64,000 bases of DNA from 58-81 sp012729145 (GTDB taxonomy: Bacteria > Synergistota > Synergistia > Synergistales > Thermovirgaceae), in assembly GCA_040770625.1 (NCBI GenBank), contig JAXGIW010000001.1, forward strand, positions 1 to 64,000, in the 5' to 3' direction. Shown here in pieces: positions 43,301 through 50,839 of this stretch. Both the position numbers and the translations under genes were made by a program. The stretch's first letter is position 1. Every line of letters starts with the position of its first letter. The notes under the pieces were generated by a model. That model was given only the letters and a program-made list of their open reading frames with translations, was not told the origin of the DNA and made no database searches.

Positions 43301-44877
43301 CCGAGATCCTCAAGGCCTCCATCTTCACCGCGAGGCATGAAAGGCTTTTCCCTGTCAGACAAATGAACTTTGCCTGCGGTCCGGACTCCATCAAATTCAT
43401 CATGGAGGACGCTATCTTCAGAAGGGCGGGAAAACCCTTCCTGCACTTGCTGACCGATGCCCAGACCAACAACGCTCCCTTTGTAACGAGGGCCGAGGCT
43501 TTTGAAAGGGTGGCCTCCCGGTGGCAGCCGAAGGAGACACCTCTGGAAAGGTTCTCCTTCGTCCGGAGATCGCCTGACGGGATCGAGGGAAGAAGATGGC
43601 TGGTACCCTGGATGGGCAACGCCAGCACCCTCGGAGCGGCCGCTGCAAAATACTGGGGGATAGATGCCATAGTGGCCCCCACCGATACGCCCGGATCCAG
43701 GGAGACCGCCGAAAGGCTCATCTCTACCGAGACCTGTTTCCCACTTAGGGGTGTGATCGGTGATCTGATATCCTTCCTGGAGCGGGAGGCCAGAGAGAAG
43801 GGTCAGGAGAGGGTATGCAGCGAGTATCTCGTCTTCATGCCCACCACGAGCGGACCCTGCCGGTTCGGGAAGTACGCAGAAGTGCTGGCCCTGAGTCTGG
43901 ACAGCCTGGGATTCGGGAGCATTCCCATTGTCTCGCCTACGACAGAGAAGGGCTACCTCGACCCGAAGATCCTCGGCATAACCTGGCCTTTAATGACAAG
44001 GACCGGTTTTTTCCGCGACATCTACAACGCCATAAGGGCCGCGGACCTCTTCGACGACCTGGTTCTCCGCTTCCGCCCCTACTCTTTCGACAGGGGATCC
44101 TTCAACAAGACAGCCCGGGAAAGGCTAAGTCTTCTTGAAGAGACCTTCCGCCGGGAAGGGGCCTCTCTCAAGGGCATTGTTGAGTGGGGGAGGAGAACAG
44201 CTGAGGTCTTCAGCTCTCTCTGCCCTGAAAGCCATGAAAGATCCCCACTGGTCCTCTACCTGGGCGAGATCTACATGAGACAGCACGATCCTTACACTGG
44301 GCAAGTAGTCGAGCTGCTCGAGAGGGAGGGGCTGGAGATGGTCCGGGGACCGGTCACCGAGTGGCTGCGGTATGTCATCCATATAGCATCAAGGAAGAGT
44401 CCCGGACTGGAGTTGAAGGCCGCGGCCCTGTACATGAACTTCGCCGAGAAAATGATAGAAAGGGGCATGAACGACATCCTCGGCGACAGGAAGGTGCTGC
44501 CTCATCCCGAGGACACCCTTCCGGAAGTGGAGCGCGAGGGGATCTATCACTCCGATATAACCGGAGAATCATCAATATCCATCGGACTGTTCAACGCCTT
44601 CCTCTCGGGAAGGCTCAAAGAGGATCCGGAGAACCCCGTATGCGGGGTCTTCCACGTGGGGCCCTTCACGTGCATGCAGGAAGGGGTCGCCACTGCAAGG
44701 ATAAAGGGAATGCTCAAGGCGAGAAGGAGGGTCGACCCTGGACTTGTCGCACCGGTCATGCACGCCTCTTTCGGGGAGTCCCCCAACCCGAACCTGGAGG
44801 CCGAAGTGGCCGCCTTCAGGGACCAGTGCCTTATCATGAGGAGGTCTTTGAAAGGGTCCCTGGCAAAAGCCCTCTAG
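40345..44877 (+). CDS. Giant 2-hydroxyacyl-CoA dehydratase activase-related protein
   Basis: The 1510-codon frame encodes two BcrA/BadF-type ATPase modules in tandem: module 1 starts AGFDIGSAAIHCVVV near 28, module 2 starts IGVDGGSTTTKAVALSLADR near 361. Module 2 carries Cys in MNYSCQAGAGQ and ATCGVFMELEEQ, probable [4Fe-4S] ligands, and ends GALGAALFIRE. A DUF2229-like region follows (RPRIGIRRCTTTIGG), then dehydratase-like segments (MPTTSGPCRFGKYAEVLALS). Such proteins would inject an electron into 2-hydroxyacyl-CoA dehydratases. The frame opens with TTG at 40345 on top of a TATAAT (40340-40345), so GTG at 40402 or 40420 is a likelier start. No dehydratase genes are nearby. Confidence 0.88.
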   Translation: MSDRTGLDLRQGLETLLGEVAAISRVFFAGFDIGSAAIHCVVVNDGNSVVFSPPPNLHQGSPLHSLRRSLREILDLFPGGSLVSTAFTGIGSLHFPEAFPGILREFDSVCVVRGARFVEPECEAILHLGARDACFFHVTGDRFNPVILDWSTSSKCGAGSGTLLEKQVRRLFPSCGERPGSLEGTLEMAASEASRHPEAPPYNARCGVVLQSDLIHDQNEGLPRDLIMARLFRTIASNIVQDVIGNRDIRQGTRSVLTGWPAGCAPLFENIKNLTSLDLVRPDNFANVGAIGAALLAHEKDNRFVIEENRIDEAARIARSKRQYLPPLRESLERVHIHGFAPSPLSDREGASGGPEVVIGVDGGSTTTKAVALSLADRRILGSRYIPTHGDPLGALAEIMGHLSKTLGELPVSGVCTTGSARQLYERVLSSPSLRKTLESRGCLVPDGAVDEITCHAVGIRSMDDRIDTIFEIGGQDMKFTTFRREEDSVTDQVDEARMNYSCQAGAGQTLENMSTILGLDVRDSLQELAMEADRVPVIDATCGVFMELEEQRLIAENHSTGEIAAAITRATASSYFNKFVGGTRHVGERCSCQGGPSLGKAFLAAMADVTGRDIHAYPGRELMGALGAALFIRERILSARGEGQETASAFRGWGAASESFSHLDTTCPEHFGARSCGKRECKLRIYSIAGEEIVTGGFCPLGNSEGSGSARPDHVGIFHSILEKHFQGAQFDALEREARDTRPRIGIRRCTTTIGGRAIWSSALFSSLGFLPVLSPISDERISRLGLRNSPTDFCVAMKLSAGHTALLAADPGIEHIFIPSLIRRTRKTGPSHMFCIYTEAEGFLPEDDLGLPEGKVIRPVWHLGNRKQMARSLERELFRVGYHFTMQEIQDAFRKADTFEEAFNKDIARLGDAFLETLSRNGERGYVGIGRDYVVLDPAASSSTGRMFATVRGMPFIPQVFLRHLFSDIPIDDLVENEYWEHSSEILKASIFTARHERLFPVRQMNFACGPDSIKFIMEDAIFRRAGKPFLHLLTDAQTNNAPFVTRAEAFERVASRWQPKETPLERFSFVRRSPDGIEGRRWLVPWMGNASTLGAAAAKYWGIDAIVAPTDTPGSRETAERLISTETCFPLRGVIGDLISFLEREAREKGQERVCSEYLVFMPTTSGPCRFGKYAEVLALSLDSLGFGSIPIVSPTTEKGYLDPKILGITWPLMTRTGFFRDIYNAIRAADLFDDLVLRFRPYSFDRGSFNKTARERLSLLEETFRREGASLKGIVEWGRRTAEVFSSLCPESHERSPLVLYLGEIYMRQHDPYTGQVVELLEREGLEMVRGPVTEWLRYVIHIASRKSPGLELKAAALYMNFAEKMIERGMNDILGDRKVLPHPEDTLPEVEREGIYHSDITGESSISIGLFNAFLSGRLKEDPENPVCGVFHVGPFTCMQEGVATARIKGMLKARRRVDPGLVAPVMHASFGESPNPNLEAEVAAFRDQCLIMRRSLKGSLAKAL

Positions 44878-44880
44878 GCC

Positions 44881-45546
44881 TCAGAGAGAGCCAAAGGAAG
44901 AGAGGGTGACAACCGCTGCCCCGACAACCTGTATCGAGAGGTTGTCGAACTCCCCCGGGGAGTACCTTTCTGCCGCTGTCATCGCCACCGAGGCCAGCAA
45001 TGTCTGCTGCAGCGAGATGCCAGCCCGGGGGAAGAGGACGGCGAAGGAAAGACCGGTCATCGATGATACCAGCAGGCAGGTCAAACTGCCGACCCAGGTC
45101 TTTCCCAGAGAGGATCCTTGTCCTCCCCAGGCGGTACCGGCCATGGATGCCCAGGGATCGCAGAGTGTGGCCATGGCCGTCACGGCAGGACCTGTTCCGC
45201 CCGGTGCAAGGGATGCAAGTGCCGATCCCCAGAAATATGTGGAGAACCCGAAAAAACCTCTCCCCTCCCCCTCCTTTGCTATTGGTGACAGGAGTCGGCC
45301 CAGCGTCGACCTGTCACGGCGACCGGAGAACCTGGCCGCTTCAAGGAGGGCCAGAACGGCAGCCGGAAGGATAACACAGGTCCTGTAAACGCCGATCCCC
45401 CACAACGGGAAGACAACCAGGGGAAAGACTAGGCCCATTAACCTGAGCATCTTGCGGCCTATCTGTCCGGGGCCCCTGACAAGGAGGAGGACCGCCGCTA
45501 CGCTTGCCATTATCACCAGGACCAAGGGGTACGCCTCTTTGGACAT
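44881..45546 (-). CDS. Polytopic membrane protein, dolichol-kinase/CDP-DAG-synthase-like
   Basis: A 221-aa protein with about six TM segments (for example YPLVLVIMASVAAVLLLV and LMGLVFPLVVFPLWGIGV). A conserved-looking loop reads DPWASMAGTAWGGQGSSLGKTWVGSL (about 129-154), like the nucleotide-binding segment of phytol/dolichol kinases and phosphatidate cytidylyltransferases. It is shorter than CdsA. The product is probably a lipid-phosphate metabolic enzyme, but the substrate is unclear. ATG with a strong AAGGAGGT. Convergent with the activase with only 3 nt between stops. Confidence 0.7.
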   Translation of the reverse strand: MSKEAYPLVLVIMASVAAVLLLVRGPGQIGRKMLRLMGLVFPLVVFPLWGIGVYRTCVILPAAVLALLEAARFSGRRDRSTLGRLLSPIAKEGEGRGFFGFSTYFWGSALASLAPGGTGPAVTAMATLCDPWASMAGTAWGGQGSSLGKTWVGSLTCLLVSSMTGLSFAVLFPRAGISLQQTLLASVAMTAAERYSPGEFDNLSIQVVGAAVVTLSSFGSL

Positions 45547-45649
45547 TGTTCAAATACCTCCTTGCCTGAAGGTGGCGCCAGATGGTACAAGGGAAGCCCA
45601 GGGGCATTAGAGCGAAGACGGACTGCCCGACAGGGCGTGGAGGTGAGCT

Positions 45650-46186
45650 ATGTCTTTCCTTGATCTGGCAAGGGAACGAAGAAGCGTAAGATCCTACAGG
45701 ACCGACCCGGTCGCCAGGGATGCCATAGACAGGTGTCTTGAGGCTGCCAGGCTGGCCCCGTCGGCCTGCAACTCGCAGCCATGGCGCTTTGTTGTGGTTG
45801 ACACTCCGGAGTTTCTGGAGAAGTTCGTCGAGGCCGCCTATTCGGGGATCCACACCATGAACGCCTTCGCCAGGACAGCCCCCGTCCAGATAGCTGTCGT
45901 TCGCGAGAACGCCAGAACGGCCGCCCGTTTGGGCGGTTTCATCAGGGGCGTGGACTTCACCCTGATAGATATCGGTATAGCCTGCGAACACCTCGTCCTC
46001 CAGGCGGCGGAAGAGGGAATAGGAAGCTGCATCCTCGGGTGGTTCAACGAAAGATCCGTAAGGAAGATACTCGGGCTGCCCCGCAGCGCAAGGGTCGACC
46101 TCCTGATATGTATGGGGTACGCAAAGACGCCAGGCCCCGCCCTGAAACACAGAAAGACCCTGGAAGATATTCGGAGCTACCTTTGA
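45650..46186 (+). CDS. Nitroreductase family protein
   Basis: 178-aa FMN-dependent oxidoreductase: ERRSVRSYRTDPVARDAI at the N-terminus with FMN-phosphate Arg residues, then APSACNSQPWRFVVVD, and the C-terminal EEGIGSCILGWFNE. ATG after GGAGGTGAG. Substrates range widely in this family, including flavin, quinones, nitro compounds and dehalogenation. The 3' end of the gene abuts a truncated serine dehydratase gene on the other strand. Confidence 0.93.
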   Translation: MSFLDLARERRSVRSYRTDPVARDAIDRCLEAARLAPSACNSQPWRFVVVDTPEFLEKFVEAAYSGIHTMNAFARTAPVQIAVVRENARTAARLGGFIRGVDFTLIDIGIACEHLVLQAAEEGIGSCILGWFNERSVRKILGLPRSARVDLLICMGYAKTPGPALKHRKTLEDIRSYL

Positions 46187-46356
46187 ACCAACCTGCTCTC
46201 CCCTTGCACAAGGTCGGCACAGACGAAAGCTTCCGATTCCTCCCCAAGGGCGGAACGGGCCATCCTTCCGATATGGAAGGACGCAGCAGTATGTGAACTC
46301 GAAGGACCGTGCATAACGGGACCCATTACGTGGTTGAATATGCTCGATGGACCCAT
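46177..46356 (-). pseudogene. Remnant of L-serine dehydratase beta subunit (N-terminal 59 aa)
   Basis: An intact start (ATG at 46356 after GGGGAG) leads into SIFNHVMGPVMHGPSSSHTA and then ASFHIGRMARSALGEESEAF, the conserved N-terminus of the iron-sulfur L-serine dehydratase beta subunit (ASB domain). The frame then ends after VCADLVQGESRLVQR, inside the nitroreductase gene. Everything after about 50 residues is missing. It looks like a deletion remnant created when the nitroreductase gene was joined to this site. It could still be expressed as a short peptide. Confidence 0.7.
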
Positions 46357-46491
46357 GGAAGCTCCCCTTTCATGATCCGAAAACCTGCCAGTCCACATCC
46401 AACAGTATAAGGTATCGAAAGCAACCTGGACCTTACCGAGGGTTTGTATCGTATAATCCATGGTATAAAACCTGAGACAGGAGGAGACGTC

Positions 46492-46974
46492 ATGCCTAAG
46501 AAGATCCTTGTCTGTGTCGATATGGGCAGGATGGCCGACCACCTTGTTGAATACGGACACAGTCTTGCTCACCGCCTGGAAGCGGAGGTGGCCTTCATCA
46601 ACGTTCTTCCAAGTCCGCACCTCTGGAAGGGCTACGGCACCTGGATCAACCCCGACGTGACCAGGGAGGCGGAAGAGAGCGCCCGCAAGAAGATCCAGTA
46701 TCTGATAAGGATAGCCGAAGAGAAACACCCCGAGTTCTCGTATCAGGAACACGCTCATGACCGCCCTCACGAACACGAGATCTTCATCGGACAGGGCGAC
46801 TCGGCCGAAGTGATCATCGATACAGCAAGGAGACTGGACTTCAACCTGATCATCATAGGATTCAAGGGTGTCAGCGGCATCCAGCAGATGATGGTCGGAA
46901 GCACCACTACGAACGTCTCCAGGTACGCCCACTGCTCGGTACTGATCTACCGGCCCGGTTTCGACCCGTTCTAG
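46492..46974 (+). CDS. Universal stress protein (UspA family)
   Basis: 160-aa Usp fold: MPKKILVCVDMGRMADHLVE at the N-terminus and the ATP-binding C-terminal motif IIIGFKGVSGIQQMMVGSTT followed by NVSRYAHCSVLIYRP. The loop is of the G-2x-G-9x-G(S/T) type with one variation. The ATG at 46492 has AGGAGGAG upstream. A TATAAT at 46452-46457 is a probable -10. A His-rich stretch (QEHAHDRPHEHEI, about 84-96) is unusual and could bind metal. A separate transcription unit ahead of the ABC-F gene. Confidence 0.92.
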   Translation: MPKKILVCVDMGRMADHLVEYGHSLAHRLEAEVAFINVLPSPHLWKGYGTWINPDVTREAEESARKKIQYLIRIAEEKHPEFSYQEHAHDRPHEHEIFIGQGDSAEVIIDTARRLDFNLIIIGFKGVSGIQQMMVGSTTTNVSRYAHCSVLIYRPGFDPF

Positions 46975-46993
46975 GACCTGTCCAGGTGATCGC

Positions 46994-48946
46994 TTGATCC
47001 GCTGCAGCAGCATCTCCCTCACCCTGGGGGGGAAGAAGATATTCGACAACCTGACCCTGGCGGTCCCGACCTCCTCCCGAATGGGGGTTGTAGGCGACAA
47101 CGGGGCTGGCAAGACAACCCTTTTCCGAATGATAGCAGGGGAGATCCCCCCCGACAGGGGGGAGATCTCCTTTCCTTTGCGCTGGCGCCTGGGTTACCTC
47201 CCCCAGGACCTTGTAGAGATAGGAAACGCCCCCCTTATGGAACTCCTCAAGGAAAAGACCGGATTGACCCACGTCGAGAAAGATCTCAATGAGGTCCGCA
47301 ACAGGCTTTCGGGACTGAAACCCCATTCCGCGGAGAGGAGCTCTCTCCTTGACCGTCATGACAGGCTGGTCTTCTCCTATGAAGCCCTGGACGGGTACGG
47401 ATTCGAGGCGATGGCTGCGAAGATACTTAAAGGACTGGGGTTCAGGAGCGGCGACAGGGATCGAATGTCGGGAGAGTTCTCCGGTGGATGGAAGATGCGC
47501 ATATCCCTGGCGTCACTTTTGCTTTCAGGACCTGACGTCCTCCTTCTCGACGAACCAACCAACCATCTCGATACGGAGAGCATGGAGTGGCTGGAGGGAT
47601 ACCTCGCATCCTTCCGGGGCACCCTGCTGGCCATATCCCACGACAGACGCTTCCTTGACAAACTGACCGGGACCACCGTGGAGATATCCGGCGGGAGGGC
47701 ACGTTCCTACCCTGGCAACTTCTCGGAGTACGTCACGAAGAGGTCCCGGGAGCTGGAAGAAGCAGAAAAGCTGGCAAAGAGGCAGGAGAAGGAGGTTGCA
47801 AGGACGGTCAGTTTTATCGAGCGCTTCCGATACAAGGCATCAAAGGCGGCCCAGGTACAGAGCCGCATCAGGGCGCTGGACAAGATCGACAGGATCGAGA
47901 CCGCCAAAGCCTCGAGGAGAGTCTCAATGAGATTCCCTCCATGTCCCAGGAGTGGTCTTGAGGTTATCAGCGCCATCGAAGTTGAACACTCCTACGGAGA
48001 TAACAGGGTCTTCTCCGGGGTCAACCTCTCCATCAGGCGGGGCGAGCGGGTGGCCCTGGTCGGGGTGAACGGCGCAGGGAAATCGACCCTTACAAGACTC
48101 CTCAGCGGGGAGGAGAGACCGACCCGGGGAAGTATCTCCCTGGGGCACAACGTAAAAAGCGCCTTCTTCTCCCAGGAGAGCTCGAAAAATCTCAATTACG
48201 GCAACTCAGTATGGGACGAGATAAGGAACGCCCCTTCCCCCTGCACGGAACCCCAGCGCAGGAACCTCCTAGGATGCTTCCTCTTTTCGGGGAGCGACAT
48301 CGAAAAACCGGTCCGGGTACTCTCCGGCGGGGAAAGATCCAGGCTGGCCCTGCTCAAGATCCTTCTCAGGCAGACCAACCTGCTCATCCTGGACGAACCC
48401 ACCAACCACCTTGACATGGTCACCAGGGACCTCTTCCAGGAAGCCCTCCTCGGCTACGGCGGAACTATCGTTATCGTCTCCCACGACAGGGACTTCCTGG
48501 ACAACCTGGTCACCAGGGTCATTGAGGTCAGGGATGGGGGTATATTCGACTACCCGGGGAACTACTCCTACTTCATCGAAAAGAGGGCGGAGAAACCGGC
48601 CCAAAGCGGACCGCAGACAGCAGGAAGAGCCTCCGCTGACAACCCGGTCAGGATAAACCTCAGGGAGGAGAAGAGGGCCGATGCAGAACGCAGGAACCGG
48701 CTTTACAGGAACAGGAAGAAGTTCCTCGAAGAGCTGGAACCTCTCGAAACAAAGATCGACAGGACCGAGGAGAGGATCGGTGAGATAGACCTTTCTCTCT
48801 CCGCCCCCTCTACACTGTCAGACTCCGGAAAAGTCAAAGAACTTCTTCTGGAGAGAGCTGACCTTGAAAGGACGCTCTTGCCCCTGATGAAAAGATGGGA
48901 GGAACTGATGAGATCGCTGGAGGATGCGGGTCAGGAGATCCACTGA
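46994..48946 (+). CDS. ABC-F family ATPase
   Basis: 650-aa protein with two ABC domains and no TM region. Domain 1 Walker A is GDNGAGKTTLFRMI (about 34-47), signature FSGGWKMRISLA and Walker B VLLLDEPTNHLD. Domain 2 has GVNGAGKSTLTRLL and LSGGERSRLALL, then LLILDEPTNHLD. A charged linker joins them and a coiled coil (about 565-645) ends the protein, as in Uup. ABC-F proteins act on the ribosome; a resistance role is not indicated. TTG start after CCAGGTGA. Confidence 0.93.
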   Translation: MIRCSSISLTLGGKKIFDNLTLAVPTSSRMGVVGDNGAGKTTLFRMIAGEIPPDRGEISFPLRWRLGYLPQDLVEIGNAPLMELLKEKTGLTHVEKDLNEVRNRLSGLKPHSAERSSLLDRHDRLVFSYEALDGYGFEAMAAKILKGLGFRSGDRDRMSGEFSGGWKMRISLASLLLSGPDVLLLDEPTNHLDTESMEWLEGYLASFRGTLLAISHDRRFLDKLTGTTVEISGGRARSYPGNFSEYVTKRSRELEEAEKLAKRQEKEVARTVSFIERFRYKASKAAQVQSRIRALDKIDRIETAKASRRVSMRFPPCPRSGLEVISAIEVEHSYGDNRVFSGVNLSIRRGERVALVGVNGAGKSTLTRLLSGEERPTRGSISLGHNVKSAFFSQESSKNLNYGNSVWDEIRNAPSPCTEPQRRNLLGCFLFSGSDIEKPVRVLSGGERSRLALLKILLRQTNLLILDEPTNHLDMVTRDLFQEALLGYGGTIVIVSHDRDFLDNLVTRVIEVRDGGIFDYPGNYSYFIEKRAEKPAQSGPQTAGRASADNPVRINLREEKRADAERRNRLYRNRKKFLEELEPLETKIDRTEERIGEIDLSLSAPSTLSDSGKVKELLLERADLERTLLPLMKRWEELMRSLEDAGQEIH

Positions 48947-48959
48947 CTCCGGATCCCTG

Positions 48960-49856
48960 CTAACTCTCGAGAAGGGGCTCGGGATCCACCATCATTCCCT
49001 GAAGGCTAAGGCCAAAGTGCAGATGGGGTCCGGTCACCCTCCCACTCCTGCCGGCAAGCCCGATAATATCCCCGGCCGACAGGGTCTCTCCCTCCTCTGC
49101 AAATCTGCTGGAAAGGTGCATGTAGACCGATACCACACCTCCCCCGTGGTCAAGATATATGCATTGACCGGCGTAGTAGTGTTCAGCCGAAAGGACCACC
49201 GTACCGTCAGCGGCGGCCCTGACGGGATCGCCTTCGGCAGCCCGGTAGTCCACTCCCCGGTGGGGAGCGCGGGGCTGGTCGTTGAGGATCCTCCGGAAAC
49301 CGTATGGACTGGTAATTTTACCCGGGACGGGACGGACAAAAGGGATAGCCCACACCCTCGACCTGGTGAACGTGGAGAGGGCTCTGGCCGTCTCCTTGCG
49401 CTCCCTGGCGATCCGCTCCAGTACCTCCCTGGGAGGGTCCACCATCTCCTGGGGGAGGGATAGTTTCTGCACGGGGAAGTCCACGTGGCGGACGTTGACC
49501 TGCCTGGTGACCGACACCGGTTTGCCTCCGACGGAGGACCGGACCTCCAGGGTCTTTGCCCCCGGCTTCGAGCTCCCCACATCGGTCCCGAGGAGGGTCA
49601 TGGCCTCACTGGTCTGACCGGATCGCTCCACCGCAAGGGGTATCTCCTTCCCCTCCCAGAAGATCACCACCTCCTCCAGCGGCCTCTTGGACGAAACAAA
49701 AACAAGGAATGGCCTTCCGATGGAGGTTTCCACGGGGGCTATCACGTTGACCGCCAGAGAAGGACGGGCTGCCGCAGACCCAAGGAACAGGAACGTCGCG
49801 GCAGCGACCAGTAACCTGAACACCGTCATCGAGGGCGATCGCGGCCAGGCCATCAT
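48960..49856 (-). CDS. M23-family metallopeptidase, exported
   Basis: The 298-aa protein has an N-terminal signal (VFRLLVAAATFLFLGSAAA, about 12-30). A beta-rich domain of about 130 residues follows, then the LytM/M23 domain (about 170-295) with zinc motifs HRGVDYRA and HLHFGL and the conserved SPYGFRR. This makes it a likely peptidoglycan endopeptidase. It overlaps the nitrilase stop by 4 nt and is the third gene in aminotransferase-nitrilase-M23. The functional tie is unclear. Confidence 0.92.
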   Translation of the reverse strand: MMAWPRSPSMTVFRLLVAAATFLFLGSAAARPSLAVNVIAPVETSIGRPFLVFVSSKRPLEEVVIFWEGKEIPLAVERSGQTSEAMTLLGTDVGSSKPGAKTLEVRSSVGGKPVSVTRQVNVRHVDFPVQKLSLPQEMVDPPREVLERIARERKETARALSTFTRSRVWAIPFVRPVPGKITSPYGFRRILNDQPRAPHRGVDYRAAEGDPVRAAADGTVVLSAEHYYAGQCIYLDHGGGVVSVYMHLSSRFAEEGETLSAGDIIGLAGRSGRVTGPHLHFGLSLQGMMVDPEPLLES

Positions 49857-50839
49857 TTCTCCGCCAGCCCCTGATCGCAGGCATCGCCTCCGTCAACGAA
49901 GGATACGCTTGCGAGGGGCTTCTCATTAACCACAAGAGCGAGGACATCGGATCGAGCGTAGTGACCGGTCACATCAAGATCGAAGCGGCTTTCCGCTATG
50001 GCCCCAGGGTCGAGGTCCGCAAAGAGGATCTCCTCCCTGTCCCTGACAGGCCCCGCAAGGTATTGACCCATAGGACCGATGATCGCGCTTCCGCCGGGGC
50101 ACATGATATCCGGCTGGTCCTTCAGGTCGGTGAAACAGGCAAGGTCTTCGGGATACATAGACTTGTGAACATACTGGTTCACGGAGAGGACGAAACATCT
50201 GCCCTCAAGGGCAATGTGACGGATCGTAGCCTGCCACTCCTCGCGGGAATCCGCCGTCGGTGCAAGGTAGATAGTTGTACTCTTGCCGTATATCGCCGCC
50301 CTGGCGAGAGGCATGTAGTTCTCCCAGCAGATAAGTCCGCCCATCTTGCCGTAGGGGGTATCGATCACGGTCATGGTGCTGCCGTCCCCCTCACCCCACA
50401 GGATCCTCTCCGATCCCGTTGGTTTTAGTTTGCGGTGTTTCCCAAGAAGTCTCCCGTCGGGGCCGAAGTAGAGGATGGTGCAGTACAGGGTCCCGCCATC
50501 CCGTTCAATGACGCCCATCACCAGGTAGGCCCCGTTCTTCCTGGCAGCCTCCCCCAAAGCGGCGGTGGTCTCTGATGGCACCTCCACGCTGTTCTCGAAG
50601 TACCTCCGGAAATCTTTCCTGCCCCCGGGAGATCGGCTACCCACCACTGTCCCGAAGGTCAAACCCCGGGGGTAGGCAGGGATAAAGGCCTCGGGGAAGA
50701 CCACGATCCTGGCGTTCTCCCGGCCACAGACATCCATCAGATCCAATGCCTTCTGGACCGTGCCCTCCCTGTTCATGATCACGGGGGCAGCCTGGACTAC
50801 GGCTACCCTTACTGTATCTGCCCCCGGGTCCATCTTCAT
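49853..50839 (-). CDS. Nitrilase-family hydrolase
   Basis: 328-aa carbon-nitrogen hydrolase. The catalytic triad is visible as Glu in VVFPEAFIPAYP (about 50), Lys in LLGKHRKLKPTGSER (about 137) and Cys in GGLICWENYMPLAR (about 170). The CWE context and length fit the nitrilase/cyanide hydratase branch rather than amidases. ATGA overlap with the upstream aminotransferase. The natural substrate is unknown; arylacetonitriles are a candidate given other aromatic amino acid genes nearby. Confidence 0.92.
   Translation of the reverse strand: MKMDPGADTVRVAVVQAAPVIMNREGTVQKALDLMDVCGRENARIVVFPEAFIPAYPRGLTFGTVVGSRSPGGRKDFRRYFENSVEVPSETTAALGEAARKNGAYLVMGVIERDGGTLYCTILYFGPDGRLLGKHRKLKPTGSERILWGEGDGSTMTVIDTPYGKMGGLICWENYMPLARAAIYGKSTTIYLAPTADSREEWQATIRHIALEGRCFVLSVNQYVHKSMYPEDLACFTDLKDQPDIMCPGGSAIIGPMGQYLAGPVRDREEILFADLDPGAIAESRFDLDVTGHYARSDVLALVVNEKPLASVSFVDGGDACDQGLAEK

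Noticed and set aside
46994..48946. Antibiotic-resistance ABC-F
   Set aside because: The sequence shows a Uup-type C-terminal coiled coil and no feature specific to resistance proteins.
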